From a virus: a stretch of 64,000 nucleotides of DNA. Location: the IMG/VR virus record IMGVR_UViG_3300008108_000087, positions 1 to 64,000 of that record. One strand, written 5' to 3'. Below are positions 47,612-56,918 of this stretch, piece by piece. Position 1 is the first letter of the stretch. Each line of letters opens with the position of its first letter. The notes under the pieces are model-generated. The model saw only the letters and a program-made list of their open reading frames with translations, was not told the DNA's origin and ran no database searches. Made by a program: the position numbers and the translations under genes.

Positions 47612-48445
47612 TTATAATTTAGCCGCAGTACCACTGCCAAAATCACAATCACTTGTAATTCCTCTAGTTATTTTATAGCTATGGTCCGATCTTTTGAATC
47701 TTACTTGATAGTAAACATCATTAATTTCGTCCACAGTATTACTATAATTCATCTCATAAAACTTAACAGGATTTGCTGTTGTACCCACTCTTTCACCATT
47801 TACTAAGCTAGAATTATTTGCTGTTAAATCTTTATTTAAAAATCTCGTAATTGTGCCGTCTTCAGCATTAAAAAATCTAGCAGTCATGTAAAAGGTTAGA
47901 CCGCTAAACACACTATCATCACCAAACCAAAACAAATACATATTTTCGGTGTTTCTGTAGTTGTTACCATTAAATACCGGTACAAAAATGTCTTCTCTTA
48001 AATTTAAGTCGAAAACTTTTTGTCCAAGAGGTATTGATAGGTTTTTAGCAAAAACAAGTTTTTGTGTTTCTCTTTCTCTTGTTGTATAAAATTCTAATCT
48101 AAAGAAACTATTAACGGTGTGTTTTAATAACTTAGCATTTTCTTTTGGGCTTATACCAATTAAATCGTAGTCAAAGCCATTATCATAATCTCTAGGATTT
48201 TGATTATTTAAAAAATAAAACTGATACCAAATGTCACATTGTTTAGTCGATACCCCAGATATTGTCACATCGTAAGGTTCATGAATATATCTAACAGTTT
48301 CATAGTTTTCAACCGGATTAATAATTGATCTAAGAACTTCTTCCTGATAATCTAGGAAATTTTCTTCCCAACCAGCATTTATTCTAAAATCTGTTTCCGG
48401 ATTAAAAACCAAAGATTTACTATCTCTATTATACAATATATTCAT
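47612..48445 (-). CDS. Tail/baseplate structural protein
   Basis: A 277-residue protein with mixed beta structure (NILYNRDSKSLVFNPETDFRI at the start; RLEFYTTRERETQKLVFAKNL mid-protein). No known family and no catalytic motif. It is coupled to its neighbours with gaps of 1-2 nt, and its position between gp6-region and adhesin genes points to a baseplate component. Confidence 0.65.
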   Translation of the reverse strand: MNILYNRDSKSLVFNPETDFRINAGWEENFLDYQEEVLRSIINPVENYETVRYIHEPYDVTISGVSTKQCDIWYQFYFLNNQNPRDYDNGFDYDLIGISPKENAKLLKHTVNSFFRLEFYTTRERETQKLVFAKNLSIPLGQKVFDLNLREDIFVPVFNGNNYRNTENMYLFWFGDDSVFSGLTFYMTARFFNAEDGTITRFLNKDLTANNSSLVNGERVGTTANPVKFYEMNYSNTVDEINDVYYQVRFKRSDHSYKITRGITSDCDFGSGTAAKL

Positions 48446-48446
48446 T

Positions 48447-50213
48447 TTAACAATTTATGTTTGTATTTCCGAACCCTTTAAATCCATCTGATTTATTATT
48501 AAATTCTTTTTCGTTTATAAAATAAAAATTAAAATCTGTTTTAACATAATGCTGTCCATTTACAAATGGAAAGTCGGTGCCATTACCTTCATCATCAACA
48601 AACCCATGATCATATAAATCCCTCCACTTCCATAATCTTTCATCTGGAAAGTATCTGGCATTATCTGGAAGATCTAATATATTGTTAGTATTAAATGTTT
48701 CAATATATGATGAAAGCTGTCTTAGCTTTACTCTATAGTGTGGTTGATATAATAACCCCATTTTATTGTTTGCTGTAGCTCCGCTAAAGCCTGTAACATT
48801 TTCATCTTGACTATGATCAAAAATTGTTGTTGGGTGAACAATTTTATGAAGCGCTTCAGATATGATTCTTTCTTTTAATTCATAAGGATTGTATTCGACA
48901 AATGCACCAGTTAAAATTGTTCCAGTTGGTATTGTGCTACCAGATGTAAAAGTTATTCCACTAATAGTAACAGATGTACCACTAAGTGATGTTTCTTGTG
49001 TTGTTGTTCCACTAAAATGATCATCTATCCAACTATCGTGTAAATGAAATCTATAACCAACCTTTGGTGGATATTCAAAATAACCTGAGCCATTTTTAAA
49101 TAAAACTGTTACATAAACCTCTGTTGGTGTATAACCAAGATTATTTGTTAGGCCAGTTAAAATAAAACTATTTCTAAAATCATATAATAAAGACTCTGGT
49201 CGATTTCTTTCAACTAAAACATCATTATTACCAACACTATCTTCAAATAAAATCTTTTTTTCTTCCTCAAATATTGGTACCTCAAATCCGGCTTTATCTA
49301 AAATATAATCGGTATGTGGGGTTAATATTTTATGTTTATGTACGTAATATGTTGATGTTGTTCCTGATATATTTTTATCATTAATACATCTTTTAATTGT
49401 GATTAATGTTGGTAGGGTTATACCACTAAATTGTTGTCTATTTAAATTTATTACATACTTTGATGAATTGTATTTATCATCCCCTAGGCTTGAAACAGAA
49501 TATGTTTTTCCGCTTACAGCCGAAACAGAAGATATTATAACAAACTCATCTTCACCAATTCCATGTGGGACTGGTGTTATTAATTTATAATTTGTTGCTG
49601 TTGTTTCTACTCTACATGGTATTCCTTTTCCACTAGTAAATGTAATAATATTTGTACCTTCTACTTTGGTTGCCCCACTTAGTGTATACTTCATTGGGTA
49701 ATTAGTATCACCACTGTATACGTAACTCATATAAAGATTCCAGTTATGGTATGGGGCATCCATATTGGATATATTCTGATGTTTATTTCTTGGTTTTGTT
49801 GGTAATGAAAATGTTGGTGTATAAGTGCCGTATGTTGATCCACTAACAGATGGAATGCTAATATCTTGTCTATATGTGTCTCTTCTTATAAATGCAAATT
49901 CATCATATGGAATATATCCTGTATTATCTCCAATATCACCCGCACCGCTTAAATAAAGATATTCAGTTAAATTTTGATAATTACTATCACCCTCATACAT
50001 GTTTCTGAATATCATTCTTAGTTTACCATATATTTTATATTTGTTGCTTTGTGCCCTTTCGTAGCTAAAGTGTTCTTCAAGATCTAAAACAATTGAACGG
50101 TCACCTTCCCTTAACAATTCTTCACTTGTTTCTAAACCAATTCTTGTTGATAGATCAACAGCTGGGGCCTTATGATACCTTAACTCTGGTAATATGATTG
50201 TTTTCTTTTCCAT
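48447..50213 (-). CDS. Tail/baseplate structural protein
   Basis: A 588-residue protein, N-terminal MEKKTIILPELRYHKAPAVD, rich in Tyr/Gly/Ser with many short strands. It has short repeated SGTT/SGAT stretches typical of surface-exposed tail proteins. No family recognised. Its start codon overlaps the stop of the upstream gene by one base, so the two are coupled. Confidence 0.65.
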   Translation of the reverse strand: MEKKTIILPELRYHKAPAVDLSTRIGLETSEELLREGDRSIVLDLEEHFSYERAQSNKYKIYGKLRMIFRNMYEGDSNYQNLTEYLYLSGAGDIGDNTGYIPYDEFAFIRRDTYRQDISIPSVSGSTYGTYTPTFSLPTKPRNKHQNISNMDAPYHNWNLYMSYVYSGDTNYPMKYTLSGATKVEGTNIITFTSGKGIPCRVETTATNYKLITPVPHGIGEDEFVIISSVSAVSGKTYSVSSLGDDKYNSSKYVINLNRQQFSGITLPTLITIKRCINDKNISGTTSTYYVHKHKILTPHTDYILDKAGFEVPIFEEEKKILFEDSVGNNDVLVERNRPESLLYDFRNSFILTGLTNNLGYTPTEVYVTVLFKNGSGYFEYPPKVGYRFHLHDSWIDDHFSGTTTQETSLSGTSVTISGITFTSGSTIPTGTILTGAFVEYNPYELKERIISEALHKIVHPTTIFDHSQDENVTGFSGATANNKMGLLYQPHYRVKLRQLSSYIETFNTNNILDLPDNARYFPDERLWKWRDLYDHGFVDDEGNGTDFPFVNGQHYVKTDFNFYFINEKEFNNKSDGFKGFGNTNINC

Positions 50214-51094
50214 TATTCAGTTGATGGGAATGCACCTTTTGGTCCATAATATTTTATAAATTTATCATAAGCCGTGCTGCCAGGTCTTAATCCGAAATAG
50301 AATTGGAATGGTGTTGATAATACTTGTTTGTTTCCAGAATAGTTTAATGCTGTTTGATAAATAAATGTTTCATTATTGTCTTTTACATATGGTATTGGTG
50401 CAGACCATGCCCCATTAACTACAACATAGATATTTCCAGTTAATGGATTTTTCTGGGTTCCAGTTAAAACATGTAGCCAAAGGTCTCCTTCAACAAATTC
50501 TGTTGCACTTGTTGGTGTTGTTAATCTTATTGCCTCAAATCTTTCTAATGAATCAGGATAGTTACCAACAAGAGAAAACGTATCATGTGTTTTTGTCATT
50601 GGTTTAATTAAATATTCCTCTTCACCATCAGCCATTAAATAATTTGTTGTTGTACTAGTTGTTCCTGATATTGAAACCATTCTTTGTAATTTTTGAACAC
50701 CGATAGCATTTCTGTCCCAAAATTGGTCATCGTTTAAACCAAATCCAGTTGCACCTTTATTCCATAAATAAAAAGGAACTTTTTGTGTAAAATCACCCAA
50801 TCTATTATTTAAACAATATCTAACAAAACTTCCATTTACATCTAATTTAAAATCAATTGGTGTTGGCCCCCATGACGATCCATTTTTAAAATATGTCATA
50901 AACGTTGTATCTTCTGGATCTAAGAATTCACCATTAAACATAAAATAATGTGAACTATCTAAATCAAAAGCTTCAATGCCAGCTTCACAATTTATTGATA
51001 TTAATTGTAAAACATCACCATCCATTACGTAACCATTAAAAGTGTAACCACTATTAGTGAAGAAATCATCAATATTGATCAAAACATATCTCAT
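50213..51094 (-). CDS. Tail/baseplate structural protein
   Basis: I take the start at 51094 (MRYVLINIDDFF), 26 nt inside the end of the upstream gene. An in-frame ATG at 51238 would add 48 residues of poor composition that lie over the upstream coding region. The 293-residue product is beta-rich (YTFNGYVMDGDVLQLISIN; EGDLWLHVLTGTQKNPLTGNIYVVVNG). No family recognised; the position suggests a baseplate or fibre-attachment component. Confidence 0.6.
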   Translation of the reverse strand: MRYVLINIDDFFTNSGYTFNGYVMDGDVLQLISINCEAGIEAFDLDSSHYFMFNGEFLDPEDTTFMTYFKNGSSWGPTPIDFKLDVNGSFVRYCLNNRLGDFTQKVPFYLWNKGATGFGLNDDQFWDRNAIGVQKLQRMVSISGTTSTTTNYLMADGEEEYLIKPMTKTHDTFSLVGNYPDSLERFEAIRLTTPTSATEFVEGDLWLHVLTGTQKNPLTGNIYVVVNGAWSAPIPYVKDNNETFIYQTALNYSGNKQVLSTPFQFYFGLRPGSTAYDKFIKYYGPKGAFPSTE

Positions 51095-54000
51095 CAAAAA
51101 ATTCATCTCTAACACCAACATCATAGAAAGTTGTTGGGTGTAAAAGCTCAACGTACGGTTTTTGTTCATTTGGTTTTTGGCCAATAAATAATTTTGTTGT
51201 TGGATTATAAGGTGTGCTTCTATAATAGAATTTCCCATCTAAAACATTAAAGAAAACTAATTCTCTAGGGTACTTACTACCTCTTTGATTTAAATCTCTT
51301 ATTGTTTTATCATCCCATTTTATTCTATAGTCAAATTTAAAGAAGTATAATAATCCGTGAAGCCAATTCTCTATGAATGAATAATTTGTTACACCACCAC
51401 AGAAGAACAATCCTATCCTTTTTCTTCTATACCATTCTTGTATCATCGATGCATTTTTAGAGCCACCTTCAACAACCGGTATAACAGTAAACACACCGTC
51501 CCTTATTTCTGAATACCCAGATTTTGTTTTTCTATCATAATATGTATTTCCAAGTTTTGACCAAATCACTAGTCTAGGCAAACGACCTGCACCACTAGAA
51601 CCAATGATATCAGCCATAATGGTATAACTTGAATTTGGTTTTGTTGCTGATTCAACATAACCAGATGGGTACGCTGGTGGATATACTGGTGTATATCTAT
51701 CACCATATGTTGATCCTGTTGACCAAAGATATGCTTGAGATATAGATATAGATTCATCATATGCCTTATCATATTTAAAGCAACCCTCTTCAATATTAAA
51801 CACTGCCGCAGGGCTATCTGGATTTATCTTGGGTTTACTTCTATCATAAATTCTAAGTGTAACGTATGTACCTCTATCTGCGTAATTACCTGAACCATTA
51901 TTACCTCCACTATATCCTTCGTAGTTAAAACCAGAAAGCTCAGCCCAACTTCCGTGATTGAAAAATAAACCATTAACAGTTCTACTTGAATACTCTCCAA
52001 CAACATTTACTAAATATGTAACATATGCTGTTCCATAGTTACCTTCACCAGTTGCCCAAGAATCTAAAATACCTTGATTTATAGTATTTGTTGCAAATTT
52101 AATTCTATCCCCAGCCGCAGCATTTGTACTAAATGAAACAGTGAAATCACTTAATGAAACAGATTTTGTTAATGTATCACCACTTGCTGGCGAATATGGT
52201 AGTATATTATCTTTAACTGCCGATACTGCTTCCGCAACAAATCTAGAATTATTTGGGTCATTTGGTATCGGTGTGATAGTATATGTATGTAAACTATTTA
52301 AAATTGTTCTTGTAGCAGAGTTAGTACTACCTGTGATTGCGAAGGTGTTTCCACTCATAAATGAATCGTTCGGATCATAGTCTCTTGCTCTACCACCAGG
52401 AAAAACTGCTGATGTGTTTTCATTTGTATCTGTGTTAAATGAATAAGGTATCACAAATACATTACCTCCCGTAGCACCAATCCCTATAACCTTAAATGTA
52501 ATTTCACCAACAGAACAATAAGTACTAGATAATGATGCACCTAATGTTGCATATTCATCATCAGTAGAACATTCTTCACAATCTGGATACGTTGTTAATG
52601 ATAATGTTTGAGTTCCATTAACTTGTAATCTATGTGCGATATCTTGAAATTGTTCCCCGATTTTAGCGAAAGGTCTCCAGTTAAACGGCCACCCAAAATA
52701 TATTGCATACAATGCCTTACCAATAGTCATAAAAAATCTACCTAGTAATTCAAAAACAAAATTTAATATGATGGCAAATATAAATTGTAAGAATAATAGA
52801 ACTTGTGATAGTAATAGACCAAATTTAGTTCTATTTTTAAATGCAAAGTTTGTTGGTATGTAATTTGCTGTACCTGTACAATCATCTTCAGAGTTCGGTC
52901 TAATTTCTTTTATACCTAAAAATGCGTCTCTTCTGGTTAAACCAAATAAATTTTCTACAGCAGATACTTCATAATGTGATCCTTGAAAGGATGTTGGTGT
53001 GTATACTTTTCCGTAAATAAATTTATAAAAATAATCTTCAGGTATGTCATTATTGTTTGTGCCTAATATCAATTCTTTTTTATGTAATTTTTCTGCCGAT
53101 GTTAGTGGCTCAAGTGTTACACCAGTTGGTACTGGTACATTTATGTAATCTTCAAATACATCTGAAAAAACATATGATGAAATAATAGCTTCACTATATT
53201 CGCTAGCACCGCCAGTACTATACTTATTAAATTCTCTAATATTTGGAACTAAATAAGTTGCAGATGATGTGCCTCTTGCTGAGCCTTCTCCTGATGACCC
53301 GCTTAATTCTAATTTAAGTCTTGCTATTGTTGATGTGGCAACCCCTTTGTTAGGGTCATTTGTTGTTTCTTGTTCACCAAACTCATTTGTATAAACATAA
53401 TCAAGATTCATTGGCATCGTTGCCATTGCTGTTCCATCTTCGTCAATAACCCCTGGATTAAAATATTCTAATTCTGGATATAATGTTACACCATCTGATC
53501 CTATAACTTTCCTACCAGTAAATCTAACCCCCTGTATTTTACCGTCACTTGTTTGTAAATTACATTTATATCCACTTTTTCTTCTAATAACACCACTTCT
53601 TTTAACTGCGTCACCATCTGAATCTGTAACCGCTGAAACCAACATTAAGGATACTGGATCAACTTTAATTCCTAAGTTAGATAAGTCGAAATCTGCCCTG
53701 GTTATTCCTATTTGACACAAATCCATATTTCCCCAAAAAGGAGAAACATCAATAGTTTTATCGAAAGCAACTATTTGTGGTAACCCATCTAAATCGGTAT
53801 CGGATCTGAATTTGAAAAATCTATCAAATTTATTAGCGTCTTCACCTTGTCTTATAAAGTCATATGGTCTAAGTGAAAAACAACCCATATCTGATAAATC
53901 AACATCAATATGTAATTGCTGTTCGCCTAAAGGTATGCCCCAAATCATATAGTCACCAGCATAGTTTGTTTTAGCTGTGAACTTGTAATATTTTTCAAAA

Positions 54001-54407
54001 ACTTCTAATTGTTCTTCTCTACTAAGAATATCGTTTTGGTCTGGGAATGTACCTGTTGGTGTATGCCCAGCATGTTGTTGTCTAGCTGGTAATAGGTTAT
54101 ATCTATAACCATCATCATTTTTATCACTACTAAGTTTGAATGGGTAAAGTGTGGAAATTACTGGATCTTGCTCGTCTTGGTCTGATATTGGTACTAAAAT
54201 GGAAACTCTTGCGTTTGGTATACCTAATCCATTATTTGCTGTTACCCTACCGCAAACAACACCATAGTCAGCACATAATGACGTATAAGCGTCTTGTTGT
54301 GTGAATTTTAAGGATAAAATTTCTAAAAGATCATAATCCTGTTTTAATTCAACAGTTACTTTCTTATCCCCGTTTAAAGTGGTGTTAATTCTGTGCTTTT
54401 GTACCAT
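51069..54407 (-). CDS. Large baseplate protein with a central hydrophobic segment
   Basis: A 1112-residue protein. The N-terminal region has a carboxypeptidase-regulatory-like beta fold (VCGRVTANNGLGIPNARVSI near residue 50 and TNYAGDYMIWGIPLG near residue 145). Residues about 525-575 are a long hydrophobic stretch (LLLSQVLLFLQFIFAIIL, then FFMTIGKALYAIYF) that would span a membrane twice. The remainder is beta-rich with a Cys pair (CEECS) near residue 610. It is directly downstream of gp6 and preceded by a TATTTATA motif 6 nt before the ATG. Probably a large baseplate or tail-tip protein; the hydrophobic core is unusual for one. Confidence 0.7.
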   Translation of the reverse strand: MVQKHRINTTLNGDKKVTVELKQDYDLLEILSLKFTQQDAYTSLCADYGVVCGRVTANNGLGIPNARVSILVPISDQDEQDPVISTLYPFKLSSDKNDDGYRYNLLPARQQHAGHTPTGTFPDQNDILSREEQLEVFEKYYKFTAKTNYAGDYMIWGIPLGEQQLHIDVDLSDMGCFSLRPYDFIRQGEDANKFDRFFKFRSDTDLDGLPQIVAFDKTIDVSPFWGNMDLCQIGITRADFDLSNLGIKVDPVSLMLVSAVTDSDGDAVKRSGVIRRKSGYKCNLQTSDGKIQGVRFTGRKVIGSDGVTLYPELEYFNPGVIDEDGTAMATMPMNLDYVYTNEFGEQETTNDPNKGVATSTIARLKLELSGSSGEGSARGTSSATYLVPNIREFNKYSTGGASEYSEAIISSYVFSDVFEDYINVPVPTGVTLEPLTSAEKLHKKELILGTNNNDIPEDYFYKFIYGKVYTPTSFQGSHYEVSAVENLFGLTRRDAFLGIKEIRPNSEDDCTGTANYIPTNFAFKNRTKFGLLLSQVLLFLQFIFAIILNFVFELLGRFFMTIGKALYAIYFGWPFNWRPFAKIGEQFQDIAHRLQVNGTQTLSLTTYPDCEECSTDDEYATLGASLSSTYCSVGEITFKVIGIGATGGNVFVIPYSFNTDTNENTSAVFPGGRARDYDPNDSFMSGNTFAITGSTNSATRTILNSLHTYTITPIPNDPNNSRFVAEAVSAVKDNILPYSPASGDTLTKSVSLSDFTVSFSTNAAAGDRIKFATNTINQGILDSWATGEGNYGTAYVTYLVNVVGEYSSRTVNGLFFNHGSWAELSGFNYEGYSGGNNGSGNYADRGTYVTLRIYDRSKPKINPDSPAAVFNIEEGCFKYDKAYDESISISQAYLWSTGSTYGDRYTPVYPPAYPSGYVESATKPNSSYTIMADIIGSSGAGRLPRLVIWSKLGNTYYDRKTKSGYSEIRDGVFTVIPVVEGGSKNASMIQEWYRRKRIGLFFCGGVTNYSFIENWLHGLLYFFKFDYRIKWDDKTIRDLNQRGSKYPRELVFFNVLDGKFYYRSTPYNPTTKLFIGQKPNEQKPYVELLHPTTFYDVGVRDEFFDEICFDQY

Positions 54408-54413
54408 ATTAAC

Positions 54414-54421
54414 TATAAATA
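54414..54421 (-). promoter_or_regulatory. TATTTATA motif, 6 nt before the start
   Basis: An exact coding-strand copy in the 60-nt gap between gp6 and the 51069-54407 gene, 6 nt before the ATG. Confidence 0.45.
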
Positions 54422-54467
54422 GAAACTCATCAATTTTCCTATAGAAAAAAGATAAGTAAAAAAGACG

Positions 54468-56300
54468 TTAATATGTAGTCGTGCCTAATGTTTTTACCCT
54501 GATTTTTATATCTTTTTGAGGAAATCTAATCTGGAATATTTGATTAGCTTTCATAAAAATCGTCATATCATTTTGTAAAATTTCTTTTGTAGCTGAATCT
54601 TTGTATGACTGTGAAACCTGTGACGAAGAATATTCGCCACCGATTTTATTGAAAACTCTGACATCAATAACGTTTACAACACCTGGAACATTGTTTACTT
54701 CTTTCATTAATTCACCAACAAATAGTGGGTCTCCCATTTTTCTTTTATCAATAGAAAAATACTCTGTTGTTGATGAGATTACATCTCTTATAACTTCTCC
54801 TTGGTTTTGGTTTTTATCCAATAAAAGGTCAATTTCTAACCCCATATCAATGACTTCACCGCTAACAATATCAATGTAGTCATTTATCATTCTAAACTGA
54901 GAAAGATAGGTTAATATGTTTTGTTTTAGTGTATTAGAAACTACGCTCGTTAAATTACCACTCTCATCATATGACAATAGTTTAACTCTCACTTTGTTGT
55001 CTTCTTCCATAACATTAACCTTTGCTGGAGCCCCATATGTTGATGGCATAGTTTCAATCATTGATTTATAGTCATTTAGTGTGACCGCTCTATTCTGTGC
55101 AGCAAAGTTATATGCAACCATGGCTCTAAGTTCTTCAACAGTTGGTTGATCAGCTCCGCCAACAGCTGGTGTTACGTTAGTTACACTTAAAGATTGTGAA
55201 ACTTGACTATTTGTGTCAGAATTGGGGCCTGTAATAATAAAGTCTGAATTTTCCACATTATTGATGACACCAACCCCAATATTGCTTTCTTTACCTCCAC
55301 CTATTCTGTATTTTATGAATAGTGTTGTTTCTTGTTTTGGAATTGAACCTAGTGAAAGGTTATTTAGATATGATGATAAATTTACTTTTAATTTATCAGT
55401 AATATAATTATCTAGATTATCAAGTGGATCAATATTTCCCGAACCAAATGTTAAAAAGAAATATCCTTCTGGGGTGTATTCTGTAATAAATTTATTTTGT
55501 ACTGTAACATATTCACCAGCTTTAAAATTTGGTCTGTCAGAAACACCAGTTGTACTTGGAACAAACACTTTGTCTTGAACTAGGGATTGAACTTCGTACC
55601 ATTTATTTGGATCACTTATAAACTCACTATAAGCGGGATTACCCGCAAATGTGGTTCCTTCCTTATGAATTACAGCAGAAACACCAAGTACGTTTCTTTC
55701 TGGTAAAAATATCTTTAAAAACGGTTTTTGATCTTGCTGAGTGATAACTTTTCTGAAAATCTTAGTTACACCGTTAACAACAGGTTCTCTTTTTACGATC
55801 GTATAAGAAATTAATCTGTTGTTATTATCAAAGTTTGGTAGTTTTAATCTATTCGGTTCTCCTTTACTATTAAAAGGATTTGAAAAATCAATATCTTCAA
55901 TTGTTTCAAATATTTGACCACCTCCAGAAATTTGTGCGCCAGCTCTTAAAATTCCTTCGTATCTATCATCATCTTTATCACCTCTAACTGGTACATTGAT
56001 ACTAAAATCACACAAAGCCACTGAAGGTCTTAAGCCGGGTATTCTGATACCATATGTTTTTGCAATATGAAATAAAGATTGTCTTTTTTGAGCAAAATCT
56101 AACATTGTTTCTTGCCAAACTCTATCGATATGAAAGTGTAAGTTATCAGAAACCGCCGCGTTCAAATCCAGTAAAACAGAATAAATCGACGCGTCGTTTG
56201 TATTTTGAATAATATCCGGGTAATATTCTTTGGTTAAGTTTACTAGGTCTTGTCTCAAACCAGCAAAATCCCTGTTAGTATATGCTATCTTTTTGCTCAT
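54468..56300 (-). CDS. 6: Baseplate wedge protein, gp6-like (baseplate J family)
   Basis: A 610-residue protein. The start KIAYTNRDFAGLRQDLVNLTKEYYPDI and the helical segment DRVWQETMLDFAQKRQSLFHIAKTYGI are the family's N-terminal features. The central region carries YGAPAKVNVMEED and PTVEELRAMVAYNFAAQNRAVTLNDY, typical of baseplate J/gp6 proteins. It forms the iris of the baseplate wedge in T4 together with gp7/gp8/gp53. It starts 1 nt after gp25, and gp25-gp6 adjacency is a common arrangement in contractile-tail phages. Confidence 0.9.
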   Translation of the reverse strand: MSKKIAYTNRDFAGLRQDLVNLTKEYYPDIIQNTNDASIYSVLLDLNAAVSDNLHFHIDRVWQETMLDFAQKRQSLFHIAKTYGIRIPGLRPSVALCDFSINVPVRGDKDDDRYEGILRAGAQISGGGQIFETIEDIDFSNPFNSKGEPNRLKLPNFDNNNRLISYTIVKREPVVNGVTKIFRKVITQQDQKPFLKIFLPERNVLGVSAVIHKEGTTFAGNPAYSEFISDPNKWYEVQSLVQDKVFVPSTTGVSDRPNFKAGEYVTVQNKFITEYTPEGYFFLTFGSGNIDPLDNLDNYITDKLKVNLSSYLNNLSLGSIPKQETTLFIKYRIGGGKESNIGVGVINNVENSDFIITGPNSDTNSQVSQSLSVTNVTPAVGGADQPTVEELRAMVAYNFAAQNRAVTLNDYKSMIETMPSTYGAPAKVNVMEEDNKVRVKLLSYDESGNLTSVVSNTLKQNILTYLSQFRMINDYIDIVSGEVIDMGLEIDLLLDKNQNQGEVIRDVISSTTEYFSIDKRKMGDPLFVGELMKEVNNVPGVVNVIDVRVFNKIGGEYSSSQVSQSYKDSATKEILQNDMTIFMKANQIFQIRFPQKDIKIRVKTLGTTTY

Positions 56301-56301
56301 A

Positions 56302-56757
56302 TTATATGTTAATAATTACAAAGTCGGAACTAGAAAAAGTTCCATTATTTGTTGTATAATCAATTCTTATTTTGGCAGTATATGGTTTAGTAGAACCGTC
56401 ACCAACTCTAAATAATCTAGTATCCTCATCTTCACTAATACTTGAAGCGCCGTCTTCTGGATCTATATCAGGATTTGTAATTTTTATTGCGTTTATCTCT
56501 AGATTTGGTATATAAATTTTAACAGTTTCTCTAATTTCATCTTCTATACTGCTGTAGGTTATACTATCATTTAAATCAAATATGAATTCATATAACCTTG
56601 TACCGAAGTCAGGTAAAAAATATCTACTTCCTTTTCTAGTTAATAATAAATGAATAAGGTTTGCTCTAACCTCCTCATCTACATTCAATGTCATTCTAGT
56701 ATAGTCACCTAACGTGCTATTTCTAAAAGGAAAATCTATACCATACTTTGTAGCCAT
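56302..56757 (-). CDS. 25: Baseplate wedge protein, gp25-like (GPW/gp25 family)
   Basis: I take the start at 56757 (MATKYGIDFPF) rather than the in-frame ATG at 56844, which would translate through the terminator and promoter motif at 56788-56820. The 151-residue product has the gp25 pattern: GIDFPF at the start, EVRANLIHLLLTRKGSRYFLPDFGT (near residues 30-55) with the R...T.G.R....FG core, and the helix SIEDEIRETVKIYIP. gp25 is a core wedge protein with a lysozyme-unrelated small fold. A 30-residue acidic insertion near the C-terminus (DIDPEDGASSISEDED) is unusual. Confidence 0.9.
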   Translation of the reverse strand: MATKYGIDFPFRNSTLGDYTRMTLNVDEEVRANLIHLLLTRKGSRYFLPDFGTRLYEFIFDLNDSITYSSIEDEIRETVKIYIPNLEINAIKITNPDIDPEDGASSISEDEDTRLFRVGDGSTKPYTAKIRIDYTTNNGTFSSSDFVIINI

Positions 56758-56787
56758 ATCAATAAATATAAACAATACTAAAATGGA

Positions 56788-56795
56788 TATAAATA
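56788..56795 (-). promoter_or_regulatory. TATTTATA motif, candidate promoter of the baseplate operon
   Basis: An exact coding-strand copy that overlaps the end of the terminator T-tract, 30 nt before gp25. A second variant (TATTTATT at 56761-56768) ends 3 nt before the ATG. Confidence 0.5.
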
Positions 56796-56796
56796 A

Positions 56797-56820
56797 AAAA
56801 CCCAACCGAAGTTGGGTTTT
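56797..56820 (-). terminator. UUCG-loop intrinsic terminator after nrdA
   Basis: A perfect 10-bp stem (AAAACCCAAC with GTTGGGTTTT) closing a TTCG tetraloop in C(UUCG)G form on the minus strand, followed by a T-tract. It ends the UvsX-to-NrdA transcription unit. Confidence 0.92.
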
Positions 56821-56828
56821 AGTATTGT

Positions 56829-56907
56829 GACTTGATATTCGCACCCTGTATTGTCAAGTCCTGGATGCTCAAGGTACGCCTTGACGACAGCTAAACTTTG
56901 AGGGCGC
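56829..56907 (-). ncRNA. Hairpin plus H-type pseudoknot downstream of nrdA
   Basis: On the minus-strand transcript, after the nrdA stop: a hairpin UCAAGG-CGUA-CCUUGA (56884-56869), then GCAUCC (56868-56863), GACUUGA (56860-56854), GGGUGC (56846-56841) and UCAAGUC (56835-56829). GCAUCC pairs with GGGUGC and GACUUGA pairs with UCAAGUC, crossing each other as in an H-type pseudoknot. An alternative partner for GGGUGC is GCGCCC at 56907-56902. CUUGA/UCAAG elements are also interchangeable between hairpin and pseudoknot, so two states are possible. It does not match a riboswitch class I recognise. Confidence 0.55.
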
Positions 56908-56918
56908 CACCCATTATC

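Noticed and set aside
51095-51238. Upstream start of the 50213-51094 gene at 51238
   Set aside because: The added 48 residues lie over the coding end of the 51069-54407 gene and have poor composition (many Gln/Met/Leu typical of a shadow frame).
56758-56844. N-terminal extension of gp25 from ATG 56844
   Set aside because: It covers the terminator and promoter-like motif, and gp25 proteins start close to the GIDFPF segment.
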